From: Perkinsus olseni
Lineage: Eukaryota; Perkinsozoa; Perkinsida; Perkinsidae
Direction of reading: 5' to 3'
Assembly: GCA_013115135.1 (NCBI GenBank)
Contig: JABANP010000249.1
Span: 7,501-71,500 of the forward strand
Length of the DNA stretch: 64,000 nucleotides
Below the pieces are notes generated by a model. It saw only the letters and a list, made by a program, of their open reading frames with translations, was not told the DNA's origin and ran no database searches. The position numbers and the translations under genes were made by a program. Positions 1 through 10,264 of the stretch are shown here, one piece after another. Every line of letters begins with the position of its first letter. Position 1 is the first letter of the stretch.

Positions 1-173
1 AGGGACCTGGGTTCGAAACCTAGCTCTTGCATTTCTACCGCCGAAAGAGAGAGCTCATAACTCGACAACTACTGCACTCTGGAGGCTGAGAATACCGTCA
101 AGCGGAATCGCTGGGAACGGAAAAAAATTACTGGCCGGAAAATTTTCTGCGTCACAACTACCTATTGGAATCT

Positions 174-245
174 ATCGAAATTGCCTAATGGTTAAGGTGT
201 CGCGCTTCCACCGAAGGGACCTGGGTTCGAAACCTAGCTCATGCA
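174..245 (+). other. tRNA-Gly(UCC)-like sequence, probably a pseudo-tRNA
   Basis: A 4-bp D stem (GCCT at 183 with AGGT) closes an 8-base loop containing GG. The anticodon loop CTTCCAC (205-211) reads anticodon TCC for glycine. A 5-bp T stem (CTGGG/CCTAG) closes the loop TTCGAAA at 226-232. The Pol III B-box GGTTCGAAACC (224-234) is perfect and the A-box differs at one position. The anticodon stem has two mismatches and I find no 7-bp acceptor pairing, so a functional tRNA is unlikely. It may still be transcribed by Pol III. Confidence 0.6.
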
Positions 246-386
246 TTTCTATCGCCGAAAGAGAGAGCTCATAACTCGACAACTACTGCACTCTGGAGGC
301 TGAGAATACCGTCAAACGGAATCGCTGGGAACGGAGAAAATTACTGGCCGGAAAATTTACTGCGTCACAACTACCTATTGGAATCT

Positions 387-458
387 GTCGAAATTGCCTA
401 ATGGTTAAGGTGTCGCGCTTCCACCAAAGGGACCTGGGTTCGAAACCTAGCTCTTGCA
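387..458 (+). other. Second tRNA-Gly(UCC)-like unit
   Basis: This repeats the same D arm, TCC anticodon loop and B-box T arm one repeat length (213 bases) downstream, with a single A for G change after the anticodon loop. Acceptor-stem pairing is again missing. A T-arm-only remnant also sits at 1-25 because the window starts inside a repeat unit. Confidence 0.55.
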
Positions 459-513
459 TTTCTATTGCCGAAAGAGAGAGCTCATAACTCGACAACTGCT
501 GCACCCTAGAAGC

Positions 514-2307
514 CGAGAGTGCTTCGGAGAGGTGATTGTCGGTCCTCCTTCATTTTCTGCAACGAGCCGTGTCACTACTACGAATAGTTTCTGAGCATTA
601 AGGTCCCCATCCGTCGGACGGCGTCCGATGTTAGCAACGATAGCCCGTACAAGTTGTACGGGTTGTACGCTACAACGCTAAGTCGACCGTCTTGGTCAAG
701 CTGTGCGTAGCAAAGATGATGTTGGATGATCAAACTTGGATCCAAGCAGCAAGGCCCACGCTTTCCTCCCGTTTCCCCTACTGCATTTACTTGACTTAGT
801 GTATCACTTCACTCAGCAACACTTTATATCAATGCGGAAACTTTCACGAAAAAACGTGTGAATTGCAGGATTCATGCAGCAAAGAGGGATGAGATCAAAG
901 CGTCCTTCTTCGTCGGCGTTATACTAGAGGTCCAGTGGTGATAGGAAATGGAACGTAACCGACTAGGTCCAAGCGCAGCCTCAATTAATCGGTGCTTGAA
1001 CAACTGGCCTGCGGTGAGCTCTCGGGTCTGGGAGTAGTATCTGTGGGGTGTGAACGCGACGCTTCAACCAGAAGGTTAAACCTAACATTTCGCTGCCCAG
1101 CCTCTGGTCCTTTCGAACAAGCCATTCGTGATGAATAACACATTGCAAACAATGCGAAACATTGTCGTTGAGCGGGGATACAGTGCGATTCGTAGTAGCA
1201 TTGAGCTAGGCATAGTCCAATGCTTACCTTGCAGGCCCCAGAACTTCGACTGACCCGTGCTCTGGGCACCAGTAGTCCATACTGACCGACCCTCGGTCGC
1301 CGTCGGTTACCTTGGCGTTCGAGACCCAAGTACCCTGTGGGAAGTTCTTTCTGAGGTATATTCCAATCTGAACAGAAGATACTAATGATGGTCATTGATC
1401 TTTCTCTGAGCCCTCACATGCCGATTTAGACCCGTTTGCCCACATTTGCGAGGAGCGTCAGCCTGTACCATTGTACTCGCGCTCGTAGAGCAAATGAATA
1501 GCCTGAGCTGCTGTACAACCGACGAATTATCGAAGCCTCCATCTAAGCTCTCGAGAACCCTGCAAAACCATTTAAGGCCAACGGAAGCGCATACCGACGT
1601 CGCCACCTACCTGCGGCCGATATCATCTCCTTGGGGCAACCGATTTGCTAACGCCATCGCGTGTAGACAACGAACCTCGTCGAGAGCTTCCAGGGGCGTG
1701 CTCGAGTTCCGCAACACCCTGACGGTCACTACATGTTCCCCCAACTAGTGGTGCTACTCGCCGGGAAACTTATTACTCTCGCAACTTCTCAGCTCGTACT
1801 GGTAGTCCCAGAGAGGCTCTTGCGTGGCAATGCCGAATGAACTCTCTATCACCATAATCCTCCAGAACTCGATCCTGAAATATTTGAAAAATTCAATGAT
1901 TGGATTGAAAATTTAGTCAGTCAAATCAGATAAATCTGATCTACAGTTCACGACGACCTTCCTGACAACTCACTGAGAAGTCTTCCGCACAACTCCAACC
2001 ATTAATCTTGAGGTTGAGTTTCGCCAAAACCGCCAAAACCTCCGTTGGTGGTGCGCATCCCCGGGGTTTCGGGACCTGAGAGACGGAGGAAAGGAACCTG
2101 GACTCGCGAACTTATAGCACATTTCACCCATATACCGTGCTTTTTACCTGGCTGAGTAATTTACGAACGGCGTGCGCAGATGTTGTGTGACGTACGCGAG
2201 ATACCTCGTGGCATAGCTTGCCGAGTAGGTAGGCTTTAATTGGGTCCTCCATCCAGTCGCTCTTCAACCAGTGCATAGTTGTCACTGGTGCAACCGCACT
2301 ATCCCTC
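514..2307. other. No recognisable gene
   Basis: Open frames of 60-136 codons exist on both strands (985-1395 minus, 1446-1748 plus), but they oppose each other, lack recognisable motifs and show no convincing exon chain. GTAC-rich palindromic text occurs around 645-670. I can support no gene here. Confidence 0.4.
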
Positions 2308-4291
2308 TTACTTATCTACACGTTGGAATAATTCGCAATTTGCATTGAGATGGCCAAGTAAGAGCGGAACACACACCTCGTGAGCAACCAGTTCTGGGAA
2401 GTGACGCGAGAGTCGTGCGAAGTCCTCCACCGAAGTGACGCTGGATACGAGGACGGTCATACACTCCAGAGATTGCATCTTGTAATTCGTGTATACCAGG
2501 CTTAGATAACCTGTAGAAAAGGTCATGCTGGCACACGAGCAGTGGTCTCGGGGCCTCACTGTCATCAAGCCTCACAGCTGCATCACACAAGGCACACGTG
2601 GCAACGATGAATCGATGTGGGTCGTAGTCGAATCCGTCCCCTAGATCTGCAAGGCGAGTGAGCAAGCACCCAACCACATGAGGGTCTTTCAGGTGTCCAC
2701 TGCTGCGCAAACCTATCAACACAAAATGCCACAAGCGCCTGAATACGACAAACTGAGTTATCACGACCACCCACCGGATATGAGAGCAGCTATATCAGCG
2801 ACTGAGAATTCCCCTTTCAACTCCACGATACGCTTGGACAGCGCTCTCTCTAGCGAAGCCGGCAGAGAAGCCATAGACTCTCCCAACTGACAAAGCTTTC
2901 TAGGAAACAAATCGAAACTGTTTCATTGGATGCCCAAGACGAGCGCAGGCGATTGAAGATACCTCTGGCGCATGCTTCACCGAGCAAATCAATCGGCATA
3001 CTTCATGTGGACCCAGTTCAGAGATACGCTCCTCCAAGACAGGGAAGATACTGGCCTGCGTGCCAGACGACAGTGCAGCGAATGTACGGTGATAAAGTTC
3101 CCCTACTAATGCGCGCCCTGAAGCGGTGTGCTGCTTCGTTGTCAAAATCCCTTCATTCTGTCCTCGAAGAATGGTGGTAGCCAGACATGTCACCATGTCA
3201 CCTTCCATTCGGAGAAGTCGTAGGTGTGAATGCTAGGGTAGAGTCGTGCTGATAAGCATCTCGAAGACAAAGTACAGCATGACACTCTCCGAGACCAAAA
3301 AGTAACCCTACTCTAGAAGGTCCGCGTTTCCACCTCTGAACGCTTCTATAGCCATGCCACAATCCTTAGCAGACAAGCGAACATTCGGATTGTCTGTGAG
3401 GAGCTCCGTGAAGCTTCTAGCCAGGCTCGCAAGCTGCTCTGCCCCGAGCCTGAGATTAGAGACGTAACACAGACAACGTCGATCGAAGTGTCGCAATGCT
3501 ACCTAGACAGCCTAGAAACTCCGAAGGCGACCCAGGCAATCTGCTGTGGAGTTGTGAACGATATCTTACTTGAAGATGCTCCTAGTATCTGATTCACAAA
3601 CAGCGAAGGAACCTATCAGTGCCAACGCTAAAAAGAGGATTACTCACTCGCTTCTCTGCAATTGCTATAATGTCCTCAGTTATCCGAGCATGTGCCGCGT
3701 TCTGGTCTACTATGGATTGCTTAGCACGAGCCAGTGCCGATAAAACCTTGGAGAGATCCCGACCTATCCGAGATGGAGAAAATGTAGTTCAATCGCATGT
3801 CGATTTCGCGAAGGACTCCGTCTCCCACGTTTCTTCATGGAGCTACTACACTGTGCTGTGCGACATGCTCCCCCACCTTGCAGAATATGCTACTACCTGT
3901 GAACAGAGAAGTATCCACTAGCTCCTTGCACCGCTTCAAATATTCAAGCCACAGCAGATTATTGTAGTACTTATCGTTCGCAGTCGCCTCCATTGCTACG
4001 GCGAGGACGTGATGCTCCATACGGCGTACCTAGGTAGAAGGGAACTTATTGAGGCTCAAGGGCTGCAACCTTGATTGCCGGACTTTCCGCCCTCTGAGAC
4101 CAGAACATACGACAAGGTAACACCTCGAATATATTCCGCTGATACCGCTGTAATGGGGACCAGCCCTGCGATCCATTCTCAGGATTGTGTCCTCGGAGCG
4201 CTAGTGCTGATCTCCGTCTCCTGGGGGCTATACTAAAGAACCTCGAGCTGCTCGGAGATCGCAACTGCATGGGCTTCCGAAACGGAATCAT
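2308..4291 (-). CDS. Helical-repeat protein, likely organellar RNA-binding (HPR/FASTK-like)
   Basis: A chain of minus-strand exons encodes degenerate helix-turn-helix repeats of about 35-40 residues. Each centres on a motif such as LGPHEVCRLI (about 2.97 kb), LGAEQLASLARSF (about 3.42 kb), SVADIAALI (about 2.79 kb) and SVEDFARLSRHF (about 2.43 kb). This periodicity is typical of the HPR/RAP/FAST-kinase-like mitochondrial RNA-binding proteins that are common in alveolates. The first exon contains Met codons at 4291 and 4270 followed by a Ser/Arg-rich stretch (SSSRFFSIAPRRRRS) that looks like a mitochondrial targeting peptide. I did not see a RAP domain. Exon borders are only approximate. The last open segment stops at 2308. 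Family assignment is inference from repeat pattern, not from a single diagnostic motif. Confidence 0.45.
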
Positions 4292-4786
4292 TCCAAATAT
4301 CGACGCTGTAGTGAGACAAGCAGCACTCCACCCACAGAATTCCACACGCGAGAGAGCTCATTCAGCAGAAGGTTTTTAGGATCATTTTCAACAGGCGAAT
4401 CATCCGTTATTCCATGCCACTAGATACCATAAGATCAGATTATCACTTCAGCTTATTGCGTCAACCTGATTCACTATTTCATATTACGGAGCCGAAAAAT
4501 GAACTAGGTGGTGATGACACCAGTCTCGGATGATCTCTCTACTCACGTCTCGATCCTGCGCTTCGACGCATAGTCCGCGGGGACTCAAGATTCGTGTTCA
4601 AGCGAGTTCATGAATTGCGAGTCCCGTTTAGATAACGTAGTCGTTGCCGCGGCGGCACAATTCCGGTGATTCAACGGCAGATTATCGCATCGACAGAAAG
4701 ATCCACTCTCCACTATGCAACACGAAGACAATCCAGGAAGTGATGAAGCCATGCAACCATGCAAAACTCAGGAAGGCGAGGGTACG

Positions 4787-7164
4787 TTACTGCACATTTG
4801 CAGCGCACGGCTCTTTTTCCAACATCTGCTGAGTGGCTTCATAGTGTTTATCGAGCCTTCCAATGATCTCATCCACAGCATCGTAATCAGACAGCACTTC
4901 CTTTGGTGAATCAACTTCGTCCATTGTTGTTTCTTGAGATTCTTTCCCAGTTTCGCTGACTACCGCCATGTCCTTCATGGGTGTACTGTCGAGTCTCAAC
5001 TCGAGTGCTCTCAGCCTCGCGTCAAGCTGGCCTACACGTGACTCGACCTGCTCCGCAAGCGTGTCCAACTTGTGGTCAACAGAGTTGACGGCGACAAGCA
5101 GTCGCTCCATAGACTTGACTAAGCAGTCTGCGTCAACAGGCAAGCCGCTAGGAACAGGTGGACTTCTTGCATCCTCGATGGGAAGCGGATCTTCGATACA
5201 ATCCGTTCCAAGGCACTCCTCTTCCTGGCTCGCGACATTCTCGTTGACTCCCTTGGATGGCCTGATCATATCGACGAGAGGGTGATCCCTGCCCACGGCT
5301 CATCACAAAGGAATTCCTCGCACAAGAGAACGAACTTCCCACTCCCTGAACCCACCGCATGATTGACTGCTGCAAATTCCCTCCTAGTTGCTTGTCCAGC
5401 TTGAGAAGCCCCTCAGCCACTTGGGCAGTCATCTCCAACTTTTTTAGTAGAAACCCATTGGAGAATAACTGCTGTAGTGTAACGCATGGATTGGTACCGA
5501 GAACTTCCCGCATGAACTTGTAAATGATCTAGAACCACATTCAAGCCCTATCGAAAGGCTTAGGAATCGAATCACTCACCTGCATGAACTGGAGATCGGA
5601 CTTATATGCCCCAAATTCTTCATATTTCCGATGGATGTGTAATGTTATTTGCGGTGACATCGTAAGGAAGAGGAAATGGTATATTCGCAAGAGATCCGCA
5701 GGCTTACCTACCATGGTAAGCATGGTAACGATACTCCGACGATAAACTCGCCAAGCACCACCATCTCGCAGGAGTCTGTCATAGAAAGTCTCGTCAGGAG
5801 GTTCATGATGACATTTCCGGAGTTGCGCGAGGAGCTTCATTGCTGCAAGCCGCACGCGATGTTGAGAATTCTTCAGAACGGACGGTGTTGACATAGCAGC
5901 CGAGAATGACGCGATCTAATTTCTAAAACAACCAGAATTACCCCCCAGTGGTGCTCCGCTTCGATAGTTCAGCCCCAATTCATCGCGATAAGCTCAACTC
6001 TTCGGAAACACCAGGGTCACTTCTTTGCTCTACAGCATCATGGCATTCCGATCCACCGTGAAACTAATTTAGATAACACGACGCGGGTATCGACTGGGCG
6101 AGATGCAAAAAATGAGCAAGTATGTATCGAGCAGAAATAGCATACTGTCACTAGGTTCTGTCGTAAACTGGTGAATTAGGAATATCAGCCAATCCATGTA
6201 GCAGTACCGTTCGAAAGAAATGAGAATGACCCAATGCATGACAAAACCTCCGCAAATGTAAATGATCACGTCGAGGTGGTGGTGGAACTTCCCATGGAAG
6301 ACTCACCGAACTGAGCACAAAGTTCGAGTAGTATTGATTTTTGGTTGAGCGACCACCTTCTTAGCCAGGTGTTGAACTCTTTGTTCCGAGGGGATTACTT
6401 TGTTGTAGATAGCTATATCGATTAGCTGCGACACGAACTTGATATCGTACTCGCCCCACCTAGAGTGGTATCTGGCAAGCCACGATAAGCTGGAAGCCCA
6501 ACAGGCAACACGTGTCTCTACGTGACAAGTCGAGCCTTGCCAATAGCCAGCGCATACTCTGACGCTTCTTCTTCAGTGAAGGCATGCCTAAACATGGAGC
6601 AGTAGAGTATGAATTCAGCTGCTTGCAGTCGGGAGCAGAGACATAGGAAGAACGGCCCTTCAAGGCCCTTGAATCAGGGGCACTCAGCACCTCGCGAATA
6701 GTGCGGGAAACATCCTCCGGCTTTTCGCTTGATCCGGAAATGGTGGGTCCGTGAACTCATCCAAAACACTCGTGGAGTTTACCTGGGCATCGCGAGCCAT
6801 ACCCGACTTTCACCTGACTCTCAAGCACCTTCCCTCCCTTAAGTCTCCGGGTCTTGAGGAGCAACTTCTGCCTCAGCAAACTGCGCTCTTCCCACTCTGG
6901 GTGTACCCATCGATTACGGGACCGATCACGTTCATAGTGCAGACGGGCGCTATAAGCGGCCTGGGAAGACTCATACCGAAGGAACTCACTCTCCAGCATC
7001 ACCCATTCTTGACTAACATAGCTGGGTTTGGGGCGACGCAGGGATGGTGTAGAAACAGAAATGCTGCTATCAGAAGTATCCTCTTCTTTAACGACGTCTT
7101 CTGAATCCTCAAAACCGGGATTGGGGACGGTGAAATGCCGAACATCCACACTCTCAACCGACAT
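4787..7164 (-). CDS. Unidentified helical protein with C-terminal coiled coil (possibly two genes)
   Basis: Minus-strand exons run from an acidic N-terminus (ATG at 7164, MSVESVDVRHFTVP...) through helix-rich segments near 6.6-6.3 kb and 5.9-5.57 kb. They end in a segment with heptad-like VESRVGQLDARLRALELRL (about 5.04 kb) and a stop at 4787. A clear 5' splice site (CAG|GTGAGTG, near 5573) and an acceptor near 5520 join two of the exons through a ~54-base intron. Another ATG at 5894 (MSTPSVLKNSQHR...) could begin a separate downstream gene. I recognise no family. The repeats are HEAT-like in texture, with alternating amphipathic helices. Coding evidence rests on long open frames plus GT-AG joins, and the middle exons (6.0-6.3 kb) are uncertain in frame. 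Confidence 0.4.
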
Positions 7165-7243
7165 CGCGCTGAGAGATAATCTAAGTTCAGATACAAAACC
7201 ACGAGGTCCGTATCCGATTGCAATCGCCTGGTGACCAAGTGAA

Positions 7244-7560
7244 TTACTCAGCATCCGCCGTTTTTGACGTCTTATCGAGGTTACTAACATCCCTGAGTGT
7301 GGAAGGCACAGTTGTCGTGCTCGGTGACGGCGCGGAGGTTGATTGCCCCGAAGCTCTGAGAATGATTAGGACCGCGAGCGCAACGAAACATCCACCAACG
7401 GTAGGTGCTTACTTCCCAACGAAAGCGTCGGGCAAGATACCAGCATGTTTAGCGGGTGGTTCTGCCATTGATTCTTGATGCTCTTCGCGTAGTTTCATGA
7501 CCCAGTAAAAGCAGAATTCTGAGCACTCTTGGCAGCAGGGGACTGGGTCACATCAAGCAT
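7244..7560 (-). CDS. Small Cys-rich protein, unidentified
   Basis: The open frame carries a compact cysteine cluster (PCCQECSEFCFYW, about 7.54-7.51 kb) followed by MKLREEHQESM. It is spliced through a GTAAGC...CTCAG intron into a Ser/Thr-rich tail ending TADAE and a TAA stop at 7244-7246. The splice joins AA|A in phase and yields a natural low-complexity tail, which argues that it is real. The start is unclear. It is either the ATG inside the open frame (giving a ~60-residue protein without the cysteines) or an unseen upstream exon. The spacing of cysteines is reminiscent of small mitochondrial twin-Cys proteins, but I cannot name a family. Confidence 0.4.
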
Positions 7561-7833
7561 ATCCTGAACAATTCCAATTAAAAAAAACATGCAGCGACAC
7601 TGCAGATATCTCACCACCGACGGCACGTCAGCTGCTAGTTCGGTAGAATTGACCGCAGCCATGAGGACAGAAAACTATGATAGAATGCCCTAGCGGCGAC
7701 AAGGAGCCCCGCTGATTCAACGCAAGAAGCCATTGAGTGCCAAACAACGATGAAACGGCTAAGCTTCTTTGCCTGTGATACTGACTTTGACTGCCTTGCT
7801 ACTACGTTTCTTGCTCTTTCCACCAGCCGTCAT
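7495..7833 (-). CDS. Very small basic protein, unidentified
   Basis: An ATG at 7833 begins a Lys/Ser-rich peptide (MTAGGKSKKRSSK). Two plausible introns lead into MAAVNSTELAADVPSV and then DMLDVTQSPAAKSAQ, with a TGA at 7495-7497. The second intron has consensus ends (GTGAGA...TTCAG) and keeps phase. The product would be under 80 residues. Its last exon overlaps, in another frame, the Cys-rich open frame of the neighbouring small gene, so at least one of the two models is incomplete. The start lies 12 bases downstream of the IWS1 stop codon, so this could instead be 3' UTR of that gene. Confidence 0.3.
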
Positions 7834-7844
7834 CAGATGACGCT

Positions 7845-9496
7845 TCAGTCGTCCTGAGCGGATGCAGGATCCCCAAACATCGACAGATACGCGGCGATCG
7901 CGAGCTCACCCTTGACAGTCCCTGGGTCTAGCCTCTCCTTGTGAGCAGCTTCAACATTTGATACCGGCTGAATCCTATACGTCCCTGCTCCCGATAGAGG
8001 CTGCGTAGCTGAACGACCGAAGCTACGTGGTTGGGAAGGCAAAGGGCAACCTCACCATCCAGGGCAATACCGCGATTAGGGATCATGGCATGCCTCCTAC
8101 TCTGCACCTTCTGCTGTTGCTCTGCTGTTAGTCTTGGTCCCTAATAGCAAGCGATTTTTTCCCTACGGTCCGTGGAATCAACACTACCTTCTGTTTCTGG
8201 ATGGCCCTTGAAGCTTGTCGCATATCCTCTGCAGTTGCCTTGATGTATCTAATAATAGTGACATCATACTTCCACATGCGTACCCTATATTTCCACCTCG
8301 ATATGTTTCCACGATTCTCATTTCCTTGGTTCTGGATCAGTTTGAGCCAATGCTGGATAAGTTGCTCCTCGACCACCTGCACTACGACTGAAGTGTGTCG
8401 TCGTATACGCCAATCCCTCACTGTATTCTCAGTAGTCTCGTCCTTATGATAGTACATATCCTTCACAGCCCATCCAACTCTACTCGTTTTGAGGACGTCA
8501 AGCGTGATATGGGGGAGGAGCTGATTGTTCAGCAACTGCACGAGAGATTGAGACGGCATGCCGGAGCTCAAGAAAATGCCGGACTTACATCTAAGAGTGT
8601 TCTGCGCACGTTGTAATTCGGAAGCGCCGCTTTCGCACCTGAGATACGATGTCTCAAGGCTCACAGCGTACTCGTGCGACCTACCCACGAGAGCAAGCCA
8701 GTCGGCCATCGCGGAAAGTCCACCTGCCTCAATAAAAGGCTCCTGCCAGGCCTACCAGAATTACACTCGATGCCTGTGATTATACACGTTGACAGTAGCC
8801 CCGCTAACCTGCTTCACGAGAATTCCGCGGACCTTTTCAATCATCTGCAACTTCGCCAGCGCAGGTTGACCTGAGCGGAGAGCAGCGAGTGGAACTGTAA
8901 CCTGTACAGGTTGCCCATAAATACCATTGGTTAAGGCATCCCGGTCAGCAGCCGACGCATCATACATACTATTGACCAGAGCCTCCATCCTCTCGAACCT
9001 GAAAGGACGTCATCATCATTGAGGAACACCACCTCTCACATGCATTACTTTTCTCCCGAGTCCATCTCCTTCCTCTTCCGCCTCTTCTTGAGACGATCGA
9101 GAGCCTAACATTTACACCGCTGGCCCTATCCGGATAGTCCAGCCTCACTGGTTGCAAGAGCTTGCTTTCCCGCGGCTTCTTCTCGAGACTGTGACCCATC
9201 TCGCCATCCTCACCCTCAGACTCCTCAGACGATGAGGAACTACTGCTCTCCGAGATAGCACCAGACGGCGAACCTACAGACGACGCCGCCGTGTGAAGTG
9301 ATCGTGAGTACACCCAAATACCCTCAGCCTGTCCTGCCGGTCGGGCTCCAGTGGACATATCCGACTCATCGTCGGGAACACCCTTCTTCAGTCTCGACTC
9401 TTTGCCCTCCTGTGGAACCTTTGATACCTGGGTTTGTGCTATGGGTATATCATCAAGATCTTCGCCGAATAGCTCATTCCAGTTCTCGTCCGACAT
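7845..9496 (-). CDS. IWS1: IWS1/Spn1 transcription elongation factor
   Basis: Twelve exons splice in perfect phase to 359 residues: 9496-9322, 9273-9149, 9104-9049, 8998-8925, 8870-8809, 8742-8685, 8638-8589, 8535-8422, 8376-8284, 8238-8188, 8113-8056 and 8008-7845. The N-terminus is acidic and Ser/Glu-rich, beginning MSDENWNELFGED, followed by a basic nuclear-localisation stretch (RLKKRRKRKEMD). The core matches the IWS1 TFIIS-N fold: PALAKLQMIEKV, EPFIEAGGLSAMADWL, LLPHITLDVLKTSRVGWAV and VVEEQLIQHWLKLI. Known role: Spn1/IWS1 binds Spt6 and RNA polymerase II during elongation and chromatin reassembly. The C-terminal tail after the helical bundle is family-typical in position. The start codon is the first Met in the acidic region. 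The ~46-base introns are typical of this window. High confidence in identity. Confidence 0.92.
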
Positions 9497-10264
9497 TAAG
9501 AAAGGGCAAGCTGCAAATCTGTGCATGAGATACCCTCGAAAGATCGACTTGGAATGAGTAAGGCCTCAGTGAACTAAACACACTCACATGGCAGTAATCA
9601 TTCAAAATGTGACATTGGAGGCAGTGGCTATAGCAGAGCATGCGGGCGGTCATTCAAGGATGATATAAATTGGTCCCCTCCAGAATATAACCATCTACAA
9701 CCATTAGTCAAGTTGACCCATCTCATTGCGGCGCGGCTGACATGTACTTCGGGGTTCCTGAAAGCACTCGATGTCAGGACTATTGACTGAGGACTCACCA
9801 GATGTGACGAGGTATCCGGAGAAATATCAGAATCGTTCCTCTGGTGCTCGGGAGCGATCACCGCCGGCAGCCGGCAGTAACTGAGGTGGCTGACCGAAGA
9901 GAGCAGATGGTGTCGGGTACGGAAGATAGGGATCTGCCGTCTCACATGATTGCGAGTCTCCTCATCAGAGCCAACGTCCGATATGGAAGAAGTTAGGTTT
10001 AATTCTACCTACATTATGTAGGCACATATCGCTGTGCTGACAACAGCGGGGTTAACAACTTTTACATTACCATTTGGCAGTCCTCGGTAAGTGTAGCGCG
10101 GTGTTGCTCTCTTCTGAAGAGCGGATCACTCGTTTGCTACACCATCAGCTGTGAGACCTACTCTGGTCTTATCCCCAACGGAATGCTAGGCAAGCCCCTG
10201 CTGAAATTAGTGTCGGCCGAACTGGATGGGAGAGTGAACGGTAATCTCGGAATACAGCTGGGCC
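9497..10264. other. Interval with possible minus-strand exons, unassigned
   Basis: A minus-strand segment near 9.83-9.76 kb (RNDSDISPDTSSHL followed by GTGAGTCC) looks like an exon end with a consensus donor, and an acceptor (TTTCAG) lies ~40 bases on. I could not connect it to either neighbour. It may be a small gene or the 5' UTR of IWS1. Nothing else is recognisable. Confidence 0.3.

Larger units (their letters stand above)
1..513. repeat. Tandem ~213-bp repeat carrying a tRNA-Gly-like unit
   Basis: The word AGGGACCTGGGTTCGAAACC recurs at 1, 215 and 428, giving spacings of 214 and 213 bases. The window therefore opens inside a tandem array of about 2.4 copies that probably continues upstream. 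Copies differ by scattered substitutions and one or two indels, for example in an A-run near 121-128. Each unit combines a tRNA-derived segment (D arm, anticodon loop, T arm) with a ~140-base unrelated tail. The last copy decays after about 513. I see no protein-coding signal. The array resembles a tRNA-derived SINE or a Pol III-type tandem repeat. Confidence 0.85.

Noticed and set aside
174..245. Functional tRNA-Gly gene
   Set aside because: No acceptor-stem complementarity, and two mismatches in the anticodon stem.
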